64,000 nt of DNA from the NCBI GenBank assembly GCA_946800325.1, contig OX326956.1:18132667-18196666 (forward strand). Direction: 5' to 3'. Of the stretch, positions 12,947 to 25,179 are shown one piece after another. The position numbers and the translations under genes were made by a program. The notes beneath the pieces were generated by a model. It searched no databases, had not been told where the DNA came from, and worked only from the letters and a program-made list of their open reading frames with translations. Position 1 is the first letter of the stretch, and every line of letters begins with the position of its first letter. The DNA comes from Luzula sylvatica. Its lineage: Eukaryota > Streptophyta > Magnoliopsida > Poales > Juncaceae.

Positions 12947-13097
12947 TTTAATTAGTTAATTAGTTAGTTAGTTAGTTAATTAGTTAGTTAGTCAGTTCAT
13001 TAGTTCGTTAGTTAGTTAGTGGGTATGTAGGAAGGTAATTAGTTAGTTAGTTAATTAGTTATTGAATTAGTCAGCTAGTAGTTAGTTAGTCAGTTAT

Positions 13098-13128
<31 letters not shown>

Positions 13129-13469
13129 GTTAGTTTGTATGTTCGTTAGTTAGTGGGTATGTAGGAAGGTAGATGTCAGTTAGTTAGTTAGTTAATTAGT
13201 TAGTTAGTTAGTTAGGTAGATAGCAAGTATTTAGTTTGTAAGTTAGTTAGTTGGTCGGTTAGTTAGTTAGTTAGTTAATATGTATGTCAGAAGGTTGTTT
13301 GTTAGTTAATTAGATATATAGTTAATTAGTTAGTTAGGTAGTTAGTTAGTTAGCTAGTAGTTGGTTAGTTATTTAATTAGTTAGTTAATTAGTTAGTTAC
13401 TTAGTTAGTTAGTTAATTAGTTAGTTAGTTAGTAGTTAGTTAGTTAGTTAGTTTATTAGTTAGTTAATA

Positions 13470-13500
<31 letters not shown>

Positions 13501-13578
13501 GGGTTTGTAGGTAGGTAGTTAAGCAATTAGTTAGTTAGGTCGTTAGTTAGTTAGTTAGTTAATTGGTATGTATGAAGG

Positions 13579-13616
<38 letters not shown>

Positions 13617-13881
13617 ATTAGTTATTTAGTTAGTTAGTTAGTTAGATGTCTAGTAGTTAGGCAGTTAGTTAGTTAGTTAGTTAGTTAGTGGGTATGTTCA
13701 AAGGTAGTTAGTTAGTTAGTTAGTTAATTAGTTAGTTAATTAGTTAATAGGTATGTTGGAAGATAATTAGTTTGCTAGTTTGTTAGTTAGTTTGTAAGAT
13801 GGTAGTTAATTAGTTAGTTAGTTAATTAGTTAGTTAGTTAATTAGTTTGTTACTTAGTTAGTTAGTTAGTTAGTCAGTTAA

Positions 13882-13912
<31 letters not shown>

Positions 13913-14294
13913 CTTAGTTGTTTAGTTAATTAGTTTGTTAGTCAGTTAGTTAGTTAGTTAATTAGTTAGTTAGTTAGTTAATATATATGTATGAAGGTAG
14001 TTAGTTAGTTAGTTAGTTAGTTGGTTAGTAGTTAGTTAGTTAGTTAGTAAATTAGTTAGTTAATTCGTTAGTTAGTTTGTTAATTAATAGGTATTTAGGA
14101 AGATAGTTAGTTAGGTCGTTAGTTAGTTAATTAATTAGTTACTTAGGTAGTTATGTAGTAAGATAGTTAGTTAGTTAATTAATTAGTTAGTTAATTACTT
14201 AATAGGTATGTAGTAAGATAGTTAGTTAGTTAGTTAGTTAATATGTATGTAAGAAGGTAGTTAATTAGTTAGTTAGTTAGATAGTTAGTTAATA

Positions 14295-14331
<37 letters not shown>

Positions 14332-14903
14332 TCTTGTAGTTGGTTAGTTAGTCAATTAGTAAGTTAGTTACTTAGTTAGTGAGTTAATTAGTCAGTTACT
14401 TAGTAAGTTAGTTAGTTTGTTAGTTAGTACTTAGTTAGTTAGTTAGTTAATTAGTTAGTCATTTAGTTAGTTAGTTAGTTACTTAGTTAGTGGGTTTGTA
14501 AGTAGGTAGTTAGTTAATTAGTTAGTTAGGTAGTTAGTTAATTAGTTAATTGGTATGTATGAAGGTAGATAGTTATTTTGTTATTTTGTGAGTTAGTTAC
14601 TTAGTTAGTTAGTTAGTTAATTAGTTATTTATTTTGTTAGTTAGCTAGTTAGTTAGTTAGTCAGTTGGTTAGCTAGTATCTAGTTAGTCAGTTAGTTAGT
14701 TTGTTAGTTTGTTAGTTAGTTATTTAGATAGTTTGTTAGTTAGTTAGTGAGCTAGTAATTAGTTAGTTAGTATGTTCGTTAGTTAGTGAGTATGTAGGAA
14801 GGTTGATGTCAGTTAGTCAGTCTGTTAGATAGTTAGTCTGCTAGTTTGTTAGCTAGTAGTTAGTTAGTTAGTTCGTTAGTTAGGTAGTTAGTCAGTTAGT
14901 TCA

Positions 14904-14938
<35 letters not shown>

Positions 14939-14986
14939 TCTAGTACTTAGTTAGTTAGTTAGTTAGTAACTTAACTTTTTAGTTAT

Positions 14987-15021
<35 letters not shown>

Positions 15022-15506
15022 TCTAGTAGTTAGTTTGTTAGTTAGTTAGTAAATTAGTTAGTTAGTTAGTAAGTTAGTTAGTTAGTATGTATCTAAGAAG
15101 GTAGTTAATTAGTTAGTCAGTCAGATAGTTAGTTAATTAAGTTAGTTAGTTAGGTAGTTAGTTAGTTAGTTATCTAGTACTTAGTTAGTTCGTTGGTCAG
15201 TTAATTAGTTAGTTAATATATATGTACGAAGGTAGTTAGTTAGTTAGTTAGCTAGTAGTTTGTTAGTTAGGTAGTTAGTTAGTTAGTTAGTTATTTAGTT
15301 AGTTAGTTAGTGAGCTAGTAGTCAGTTAGTTAGTTAATAGGTTTGCATGAATATTGTCAGTTAGTTAGTTAGTTAGATAGTTGGTTAATTAGATAGTATG
15401 TATGTAATAAGGTAGTTAATTAGTTTGTTAGAAAGTTAATTAGTTAGTTAGTTAGTTAATTATCCAGTAGTTAGTATGTTAGTTAGTTTGTTAATTAATT
15501 AGTTAT

Positions 15507-15542
<36 letters not shown>

Positions 15543-15992
15543 ATAGTGGGTATGTAGGAAAGTAGTTAGTTAGTTAGTTAGTTAGTGAGCTAGTTGTTAG
15601 TCTGTTAGTAAGTTACTTAGTTAATCTGTTAGTTAGTTAGTTAGCTAGTAGTGAGTTAGTTAGTTATTTAGTTAGTTAATTAGTTAGTTATTTAGTAATT
15701 TAGTTAGTTAGCTAGTAGTTAATTAGTTAATTAGTTTGTTTGTTTGTTTGTTAGTGGGTATGTAAGAAGGTAGTTAGTTAGTTTGCTAGTTTGTTATCTA
15801 GCTAGCTAGTAGTTTGTTTGTTAGCTAGCTAGTTAGTTAGTTATTTAGTTAGTTAGTTAGTTAGTTAGTGGGTACGTAGGAAGGTAGTTAGTTAGTAAGT
15901 GAGTATGTAGGAAGGTATTTAATTAGTTAGTTAGTTAGTTAATTAGGTATTTAGTTAGTTAGTTAGTTCATAGGTATGTAGGAAGATATTTG

Positions 15993-16030
<38 letters not shown>

Positions 16031-16274
16031 GGGCGTTGTAGGAAGGTAGTTAGTTAATTAGTTAGTTAGGTAGATAGTTAGTAAGTTAGTTAATATCTAT
16101 GTATGAAGGTAGTTAGTTAGTTAGTTAGTCAGTTACTTAGTTAGTAGTCAGTCAGTTAGTTAGTTAATTTATTAGTTAGTTAACTAGTTAGTTAGTGGGT
16201 TTGTAGGAAGGTAGTTAGTTAATTAGTTAGTTAGGTAGTTAGTTAGCTAGTTAGTTTATAAGTATGTATAGAGG

Positions 16275-16307
<33 letters not shown>

Positions 16308-16364
16308 GGTTAATTAATTAGTCAGTAAGTTAGCTAGTAGTTAGTTTGTTAGTTAGTTCGTTAA

Positions 16365-16407
<43 letters not shown>

Positions 16408-16654
16408 TTTAATTAGTTAATTAGTTAGTTAGTTAGTTAATTAGTTAGTTAGTTAGTTCATTAGTTCCTTAGTTAGTTAGTGGGTATGTCGGAAGGTAGT
16501 TAGTTAGTTAGTTAGTTAATTAGTTAGTTAATTAGTTAGCTAGTAGTTAGTTAGTTAGTTATTTAGTTAGTTAGTTAGTTAGTTAGTTTGTTAGTTAGTT
16601 AGTTTGTTAGTTTGTATGTTCGTTAGTTAGTGGGTATGTAGGAAGGTAGATGTC

Positions 16655-16688
<34 letters not shown>

Positions 16689-16934
16689 GTAGTTAGCAAG
16701 TATTTAGTTTGTAAGTTAGTTAGTTGGTCGGTTAGTTAGTTAGTTAGTTAATATGTATGTCAGAAGGTTGTTTGTTAGTTAATTAGATAGATAGTTAATT
16801 AGTAAGTTAGGTAGTTAGTTAGTTAGGTAGTAGTTGGTTAGTTATTTAACTAGTTAGTTAATTAGTTAGTTACTTAGTGAGTTAGTTAGTTTGTAAGTTA
16901 GTTAGTAGTTAGTTAGTTTATTAGTCAGTTAATA

Positions 16935-16969
<35 letters not shown>

Positions 16970-17050
16970 GGGTTTGTAGGTAGGTAGTTAAGCAATTAGT
17001 TAGTTAGGTCGTTAGTTAGTTAGTTAGTTAATTGGTATGTATGAAGGTAG

Positions 17051-17104
<54 letters not shown>

Positions 17105-17956
17105 GTCTAGTAGTTAGTCAGTGAGTTAGTTAGTTAGTTAGTTAGTTAGTGGGTATGTTGAAAGGTAGTTAGTTAGTTAGTTAGTTAGTTAATTAGTTAG
17201 TTAATTAGTTAATAGGTATGTTGGAATATAATTAGTTTGTTAGTTAGTTTGTTAGTTAGTATGTAAGATGGTTGTTAATTAGTTAGTTAGTTAATTAGTT
17301 AGTTAGTTAATTAGTTTGTTACTTAGTTAGTTAGTTAGTTAGTTAGTCAGTTAATTAGTTAGTTAGTTAGTTACTTAGTTAGTTTGTTAGTTAATTAGTT
17401 TGATAGTCAGTTAGTTAGTTAGTTAATTAGTTAGTTAGTTAGTTAATATATATGTATGAAGGTAGTTAGTTAGTTAGTTAGTAAGTTGGTTAGTAGTTAG
17501 TTAGCTAGTTAGTTAGTTATATAGTTAGATAGTTAGTTAATTCGTTAGTTAGTTAGTTTGTTAGTTATATGGTAGTTAGTTAGTTAGTTAATTAATTAGT
17601 TAGTTATTTAGTTGGTTATTAGTTAGTTAGTTAGTTATATAGTAGTTAGTTAATTAGTTAGATATTTAGTTAGTTAGTTAGTTAGTTAGATAGTTAGTTA
17701 GTGGGTATGTAGAAAGGTAGTTAGTTAGTAAATTAGTTAGTTAATTAGTTAGTTAGTTTGTTAATTAATAGGTATTTAGGAAGATAGTTAGTTAGGTCGT
17801 TAGTTAGTTAATTAATTAGTTACTTTGGTAGTTATGTAGTAAGATAGTTAGTTAGTTAATTAATTAGTTAGTTAATTACTTAATAGGTATGTAGTAAGAT
17901 AGTTAGTTAGTTCGAATTAGTTAGTTAGTTAGATTGTTAGTTAATAAGTTAGTTAA

Positions 17957-17987
<31 letters not shown>

Positions 17988-18328
17988 TTTATCTAGTAGT
18001 TGGTTAGTTAGTCAATTAGTTAGTTAGTTACTTAGTTAGTGAGTTAATTAGTTAGTTACTTAGTAAGTTAGTTAGTTTGTTAGTTAGTACTTAGTTAGTT
18101 AGTTAGTTAATTAGTTAGTCATTTAGTTAGTTAGTTACTTAGTTAGTGACTTAGTTAGTTGGTTTGTAAGTAGGTAGTTAGTTAATTAGTTAGTTAGATA
18201 GTTAGTTAGTTAGTTAATTGGTATGTATGTAGGTAGATAGTCATTTTGTTATTTTGTAAGTTAGTTAGTTACTTAGTTAGTTAGTTAGTTAGTTAGTGAG
18301 TTAGTTAGTTAGATAATTAGTTAGTTAT

Positions 18329-18365
<37 letters not shown>

Positions 18366-19768
18366 CAGTTGGTTAGCTAGTATCTAGTTAGTCAGTTAGT
18401 TAGATAGTTAGTTCGTTAGTTAGTTATTTAGATAGTTTGTTAGTTAGGTAGTGAGCTAGTAATTAGTTAGTAAGTAAGTTCGTTAGTTAGTGAGTGTGTA
18501 GGAAGCTTGATGTCAGTTAGTCAGTCAGTTAGATTGTTAGTCTCCTAGTTTGTTAGCTAGTAGTTAGTTAGTTAGTTCGTTAGTTAGGTAGTTAGTCAGT
18601 TAGTTCATTAGTTAGTTAGTTAGTTAGTTAGTTAGTCAGTTAGTTAGTTAATATGTATGTAAGAAGGTTGTTAGTTAGTAAGTTAGATAGTTAGTTATCT
18701 AGTACTTAGTTAGTTAGTTAGTTAGTAACTTAACTTTTTAGTTATTTAGTTAGTTAGTTAGTTAGTTTGTTAGTCATCTAGTAGTTAGTTAGTTAGTTAG
18801 TTAGTAAATTAGTTAGTTAGTTAGTTAGTTAGTATGTATGTAAGAACGTAGTTAATTTGTTAGTTAGTTAGTTAGTTAGTTAGCTAGTAGTTAGTTAGTT
18901 AGATAGTTCGTTAGTTAGTTAGTTAGTACGTATCTAAGAAGGTAGTCAATTTGTTAGTTAGTTACATAGTTGGTAAATTAGTTAGCTAGTTGGGTAGTTA
19001 GTTAGTTATTTAGTTAATTAGTTAGTTATCTAGTACTTAGTTAGTTAGTTAGTTAGTTAGTGGGTTTGATGGAAGGTAGTTTGTTAATTAGTTAGTCAGG
19101 TAGTTAGTTAATTAGTTAGTTAGTTAGTTAATAGGTATGTATGAACGTAGTTAGTTAGTTAGTTAATTAGTTAGTTAGTTAGTCAGTTAGTTTGCTTGTT
19201 GTTAGTAAATTAGTTAGCTAGGTAGTTATTCAGTTAGTTATTTAGATAGTTTGTTAGTTAGTTAGGTAGTTAGTTAGTTAGTTAGTTTGTTTATTTATTT
19301 GTTTGTTAATAAGTGAGCTAGTTAGTTAGTTAGTCGGTGGGTATGTAGGAAGGTAGCTAGTTTGTTAGTTTGTTAGTTTGTTAGTTAGTTAGCTAGTAGT
19401 GAGTTAGTTAATTGGTATGTAGGAAGGTAGTTAACAAGTTAGTTAGTTAGTTATTTAGTTTGTTATCTAGTGGTTAGTTAGGTAGTTATTTAGGTAGCTA
19501 GCTAGTAGTTAGTTAGTTAGTTGGTCAGTTAGTAAATTAGTTAGTAAGTTTGTTAGTTAGTATGTATCTAAGAAGGTAGTTAATTAGTTAGTTAATTAGT
19601 TAGATAGTTAATTAGTTAGTTAGTTAGTTAGTTAGGTTGTTAGTTAGTTAGTTATCTAGTACTTAGTTATTTAGTTAGTTTGTTAGTTAATTAGTTAGTT
19701 AGTGGGTTTGATGGAAGGTAGTTTGTTAATTAGTTAGTCAGGTAGTTAGTTAGTTAGTTAGTTAGCTT
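11604..19768 (-). repeat. Degenerate satellite, TTAG orientation, middle block
   Basis: This continues the array split by copy A; sequence after 11604 aligns with that after about 3150, as expected for the next higher-order unit. Cassettes occur at intervals of roughly 100-200 bp in several versions (GTGGGTATGTAGGAAGG, ATAGGTATGTAGGAAGA, AATATGTATGTAAGAAGG). The block ends with TSD CTT at 19766-19768 before the CACTA element. No gene was seen. Confidence 0.95.
12100..19050 (-). repeat. Higher-order satellite repeat, unit about 3.5 kb
   Basis: Rare landmarks recur in the same order: GAGCTAGTTGTTAGTCTG near 12144 and 15597, GGGTTTGTAGGTAGGTAG near 13501 and 16971, AATAGGTATTTAGGA at 14086 and 17767, and GATGTC at 13172 and 16649. 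The spacing is 3.45-3.68 kb. Half-unit landmarks (GATGTC at 14805 and 18509) suggest an underlying step of 1.6-1.9 kb. Offsets were measured by eye. Confidence 0.75.
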
Positions 19769-20100
19769 CACTACTACAAAAAAGTATCATTAGCTTCGAA
19801 AATCCTAGGGACAAAGTATATTTAGTCTCTATATGACGTTATTAGGAACAGATTTTCCATTGTCCCAAAACAAAAATATTTCTTGGGACAAAATTTTTTT
19901 TTTGGTACTACAGTTGTCACAAAAGAGGATTAAGTTTTTAAGTCAGCACTTTTTGTGACAAAATAATTGTCTCAAAATAGATTACATATAAAATGAATAT
20001 TAATTGGGACCAAAGTTGGTCGTTCATTATTGGAAAATATATGGAATTCCTTGCGTGCTTATGTAAGGTCATACCTTTTTTTATACTATTATGATGAATT
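19769..20100 (+). repeat. CACTA left terminal and subterminal repeats
   Basis: The terminal inverted repeat occupies 19769-19783. Motifs GGGACAAA, TTTAGTCTCT, TTCTTGGGACAAA and TTTGTGACAAA follow, matching in kind those of the right end. In this superfamily such motifs bind the element's own TNPA-like protein (family knowledge). Confidence 0.8.
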
Positions 20101-21883
20101 TAGACAAGTCTTAATTCACTACTATAAAAACTGGTTTAGGGACCGGCGTAGTCCGTTCCTAAAACATGATTTTAGTCGCTATTCTTTTAGAGACAATATG
20201 TAGTCGTTGAGATTTTGTCCTAACATCGCGGACGCAATAATTGATTAATACTACTCAAAACTAATTTGGCAAATATTAATTTTTAGAGATAGAAACTAAT
20301 ATATTATTTTTAGTTTTCATGTGAACTAATATATATGTGATGAGAATTATCAAAATGTTGGAGGGAACTTTCCCTATAAAATTATCTTTTCATTCTTAAG
20401 TAACAAAAAAATTTGGAGGGAATTTTCCATCTGAAATATTTTTTGGTCGTGTTTAAGTGTAATGTTGACTATATATTTATACTTAGTAAAGACCTTTCTA
20501 ATTAAGTAACACAAATTTTGGAGGGAATTTTCCCTCTAAAATAATTTTTTGCTGCATGTACATGTAATGTTTAGTATATACTTAAATTATACTTATTGGA
20601 GGGAACAAGTAAATTAATGGCCTCTTTGCGTCACATTGCTATCAAATTAAATAAATTAAATCTGAATCAACTTAAATAAAGTAAAATCTTTGCATTTTAG
20701 TATATGTTAAACAAGGGTAACCTGTTGCCAAATATGAAATTTATTTAGACTTGTACCCATCTTAGCACCGTTGCAAAATATGAAATTTATGTAGACTTGA
20801 ACAATAATACTAATCTCTTAAATCAGAAAAGAAAATACACATTGCCAAATGCAAATAAATAAGTTGTGTAGCATAAAGACCCCTATAATAGGAGCTCATG
20901 AAACAACCCATTTATATTTTGCATGCTTTTGGTATTCTCTAATAAATTTAGATTTTAAAGCACTCTCTGTTATATTTATATTTTGCAATTCAATTTGCCT
21001 TGTTTCTAATATGATACCAGTACCACAATAACTTTCACAATTTTAAAAATTAAAATATAATATATAAAATCGCAAAAGTTAATCATGTGTGATTGTCTGA
21101 ATCATGGTTCTGAATATCGAAATCGGACTCGAACTCGGCCGTTCCAGTCGACTCGAAACTCGGTCGACTCGGACCAGACTCGGACGAGTCAAAATAAAAA
21201 ATCGGATTGTTTGGTAAAAAAATATTATAAAATGAAAAATATAAACAAATATTTTAAAATTTCATAAATTTATACGAACAAATCCAACTAATAAAATTCA
21301 TGAGAGTCGGTCAATCAATATTCGCGGCATTAGAGTCGTCCGATTTAAAATAATTTTTACTATATACAATATCAAATTAAGTAAAATGAACATTGTAATT
21401 TATAATAGTTCAAATTTAACAGATAACATACAAAAATATTTTAAGAAGACTTATTATACAATCACAACTAATTCAAAAGAACTTATAAGTAAACAAATAT
21501 TACAAAAATATTTCATCTAAGTTACTCACCAATTTAACGCCCAATAGGATTAAAGAATTTTTTTCGAATGGACCCTACTCTAGTCCCCTGCAGATATCAA
21601 TCATATCACGTCCCCAATTCAAAAATACACTAGTATATTTTAACATTAATTATTTTATCGATTCTAATTAATGTTGATTTTCTATGTACTAATACTATTT
21701 TATGTCCATACTGAAGCAAGAATATCACATATTTTTATCAACCATACACGACGTATTTATCTCCCATTCACAAAAAATCAAGAAAGTGATCATAATTCTT
21801 TATCCATCTATCAGGTCATTATAATTAAAAATGCTTCGTCTTCCCCAACTTCCATTTATTTGTAAAGTGTATTATTTAGAATA

Positions 21884-22146
21884 ATTATAATTAATTAAGA
21901 CATATGATAGTCTTAATTTGATAAATTATAAATTTTGGGATTGAATATTTTTTTTCGGTTTTCATTTTTTTCCAGTTTTCAAATTAACTAATATGTCTAG
22001 AAAATTAGGATGGAAATTATAATTAATTAAGACATATGATAGTCTTAATTTGATAAATTATAAATTTTCGGATTGAATTATTTTTTTCGGTTTTCATTTT
22101 TTTTCAGTTTTCAAATTAACTAATATGTCGAGAAAATTAGGATGAA
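21884..22146. repeat. Tandem duplication, two units of about 132 bp
   Basis: GACATATGATAG at 21899 and 22031 anchors two copies that also share TTTTTTCGGTTTTC and AACTAATATGTC. They differ by a few bases and small T-run indels. Confidence 0.85.
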
Positions 22147-23279
22147 AATTTTGTCTCTATTTTTTTATTTTAGGCTTAACAAAATATTGGAGAGAATTTT
22201 CTCTTTATATTTTTCATGCATGTTTGCCAAGGAGAATTCAACGAGAATAAAAACAAAAAATTTCAAATTAACTAATATGTGATGAAAATTAAGAGAGAAA
22301 TTTTACCTCTATTTTTTCATTTTATACTTAACAAAATATTGGAGGGAACTTTCACTTTATATTTTCCATGCAAGATGATAAAAATTAGTTGAAAAAATAA
22401 ATAAACATTAATTACTACCTAAACATCCCTTCCATTCCAGCCAATTAGTTTCATTATGATAAATTTTTGTGGCCTAATTTCAAATAAACTGGAGCACACT
22501 CAATTAACTTCAATTTTAGCTTAATTTGAAAAATACTAATTATTAAACAAGCAATTAATTAATTAAAATAAATAATTTTTATTATAAAATACAAGAGCAC
22601 AATCAATTAACTTCAATTTTGGCTTAATTTGATTTTTAGTAATATAACATACAACACAGTATGATGAAATAGTTTTTATTATACACAGTGTAAAAAAAAG
22701 ACAAAAGAATTAAATTTTTAGTAAAATTGAAGTTACACAGTGTGCCAAAGAATATGAAATATTTTTTGTTATAAAATACAGAAGCACAATTAATTAATGA
22801 AATACAATATAATATAACATTATATTATATTATATTATAATATAATATGATATGATATGATATTACATGATATGTTATAATAAAATTTAATAGATATGTG
22901 TTCTATTTATTTTATAATATAGTATAGTGTAATACAGTATCATAAAGACGCCTTTTTTCAAAATATCCACATGTTTCAAGTTTTTTTGAAAAAATAACTA
23001 AGCTTTGAAGTTAATTTAGAAAGTAACCAAAAACGAAGTCACACACTCCGCCAATATTTAATAAAACGGAATTGCAAAACTTTACATGTTAAAATGAAAA
23101 TTGTTCATTTAAAGTTGGTTAACTGAGAGAAAAGAAAAAAAGATGAACAAAATTCATATTATAACATAGTTCATATTATAACATTACGCATGCATGTATG
23201 CTACTATATTAATATTAATTAATTGTTAGATTGACAAACATATTAAGACTATACATATTTAATTAAATTTAACTAATTG

Positions 23280-23480
23280 TATCCGAATATTATTTTCGTA
23301 TTCGAAATCGTATATCGGACATCGTAGTATCCGAAATCGGTAATCGATATCCGGTATCGTATCCGATATCAGATATCGGTATCCGTTATCATGTCCGAAA
23401 TCAGATATCGATAAACGGTATCGTATCCGAAATCGAATATCGTATTTGTATCCGAAATTGGATAATCGAATACGAAAACA
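23280..23480. repeat. Degenerate TATCCGAAATCG/GATATC repeat cluster
   Basis: Short units resembling TATCCGAAATCG, CGATATCCGG and TATCAGATATCG recur about a dozen times in 200 bp. A related stretch with TCGGATACGGTA lies near 24590-24630. No function is evident. Confidence 0.6.
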
Positions 23481-25179
23481 GAACGTATTTAATTCTATTA
23501 TTCAAAAATAATGGATTATTTTTTGTTTTAAAAATGGATTATTTTTTGTTTCTAAAAAAATGCATTAATTATTATTTATTTTTCGAAAATAATTTTTCTG
23601 AATCAATACATTTTTTCCTAATTTCAATATTTTATCTTTACTATAAATAAAAATTTCATAATTAAAAATTTGAGATGTCTTATGTATATTTTTTTTAATA
23701 TGTGTCCATGTGATATGATGATGTCATTTTTATTTGAATGGCATTGAATATCAATTGGGTTATATGTGATAATATTTACATTCTAAATTTAATGAAAAAA
23801 TATTTAGATGTCCCATGCAAAAAAAAAAGTTAAAAATAATGTATTTAATTCTATTCTTCAAAAATAATGGATTAATTTTTTTTTAAAAAAATGGATTATT
23901 TTTTGTTTCTATCCAGTAATGGCTTTAATTCTATCCAACAATATTTAAAAATATTTAATTCTATCCAGTAATGGCTTTAATTTATGATGTAATATTATAC
24001 AACATAATACAATACAATACAATATGTTATATGATATGATATTTAAAAATAATAAAATATAGTACAATACAATACAATACTAAATTATATAATTTGATAT
24101 AATATAATATATAATGATATAAAACTGCTTATATTAAAAAAAATATTCTGAATGTTATGAATTATTTTCTGAAAATTAATAAACATAACATGTAATGATA
24201 TATTTTTTTAAAATCACATGTCAAGGAATGTTATGAATTTTCTGAAAATTACCAAAAAAAAAACAAAAATATTTTTGTAATTATTACATATAGAAATAAA
24301 GGAGTATTTTGAAAATATACATAATTTAAAAAATATGTATATTCAAAAATATGTATAATTTTAATAAAAACAATATAAATTATTTTGTAACTAATAAAAA
24401 ACAATATCTTAATATTTTGAAAGTATTTTCTGAAATTATTTTTATAAAAACAATATCTTAATATATTTTATGTTAAATATATATTATATGAAAAGTTTAA
24501 ATATATAAATTGTAACTAATAAAAAACAAAAGATTATACATAATAGATGTATCTTATCTTATGTCTTCTGAAAGTACCATATAGCCGCATCCGTTTTGTG
24601 TCGGATACGGTACTCGTATTTGTATTCGTGCGACATAGAGTATAATACAATATAAGTATATTACATTATAATAGAATAGAATATAATATGATATGATATG
24701 ATATGATATAGTTTAGTCAAGTAATAGAATGCAACAATGTGATATGATATAGTATAATATAATACATGTCATATGACACAATGTAATGTTCATATAATAT
24801 AATATAATATAATATAATAAACTAAAAATAATATAATACAATATAATCTAACACGACATAACAACTATATACTGATCAAATTTTGATTCGGTTTGGGTCG
24901 GTTTGGTCACCCTATCCTCATACATACATTTCTAACCATTTATACAAATTTGTGTTTGATTTTTGTCTAAATTTTTCATATATTTATATTATGCATTACA
25001 TATTATATGATTATTGTAAAATATACTAAATAATAATTATTATTAAAATAACACGTAATGAATTATTATTAGTAACATAATTTATGTATTTTTTATTTTT
25101 TGACAAATTAATTTTTTTAACATTTAAAATCCGGCCAAAAAAATTTGATCCAAAAATTGAAAATATATTTCTAACCCCT

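Larger units (their letters stand above)
20101..25179. other. AT-rich interior of the CACTA element, no gene found
   Basis: This is noncoding-looking sequence rich in A and T. It contains a second CACTA-like terminus at 20117, palindromic GGAGGGAA motifs at 20358-22358, a 132-bp tandem pair at 21884-22146, clusters of ATATA/ATGATATGATA simple sequence at 22800-22930, 24000-24130 and 24630-24860, and a TATCCGAAATCG cluster at 23280-23480. Open frames are 60-64 codons at most and show no recognisable domain. Confidence 0.7.

Noticed and set aside
20849..21865. Frames of 60-64 codons in the AT-rich CACTA interior
   Set aside because: Composition is low-complexity, there is no domain, and length is within chance for AT-rich DNA.
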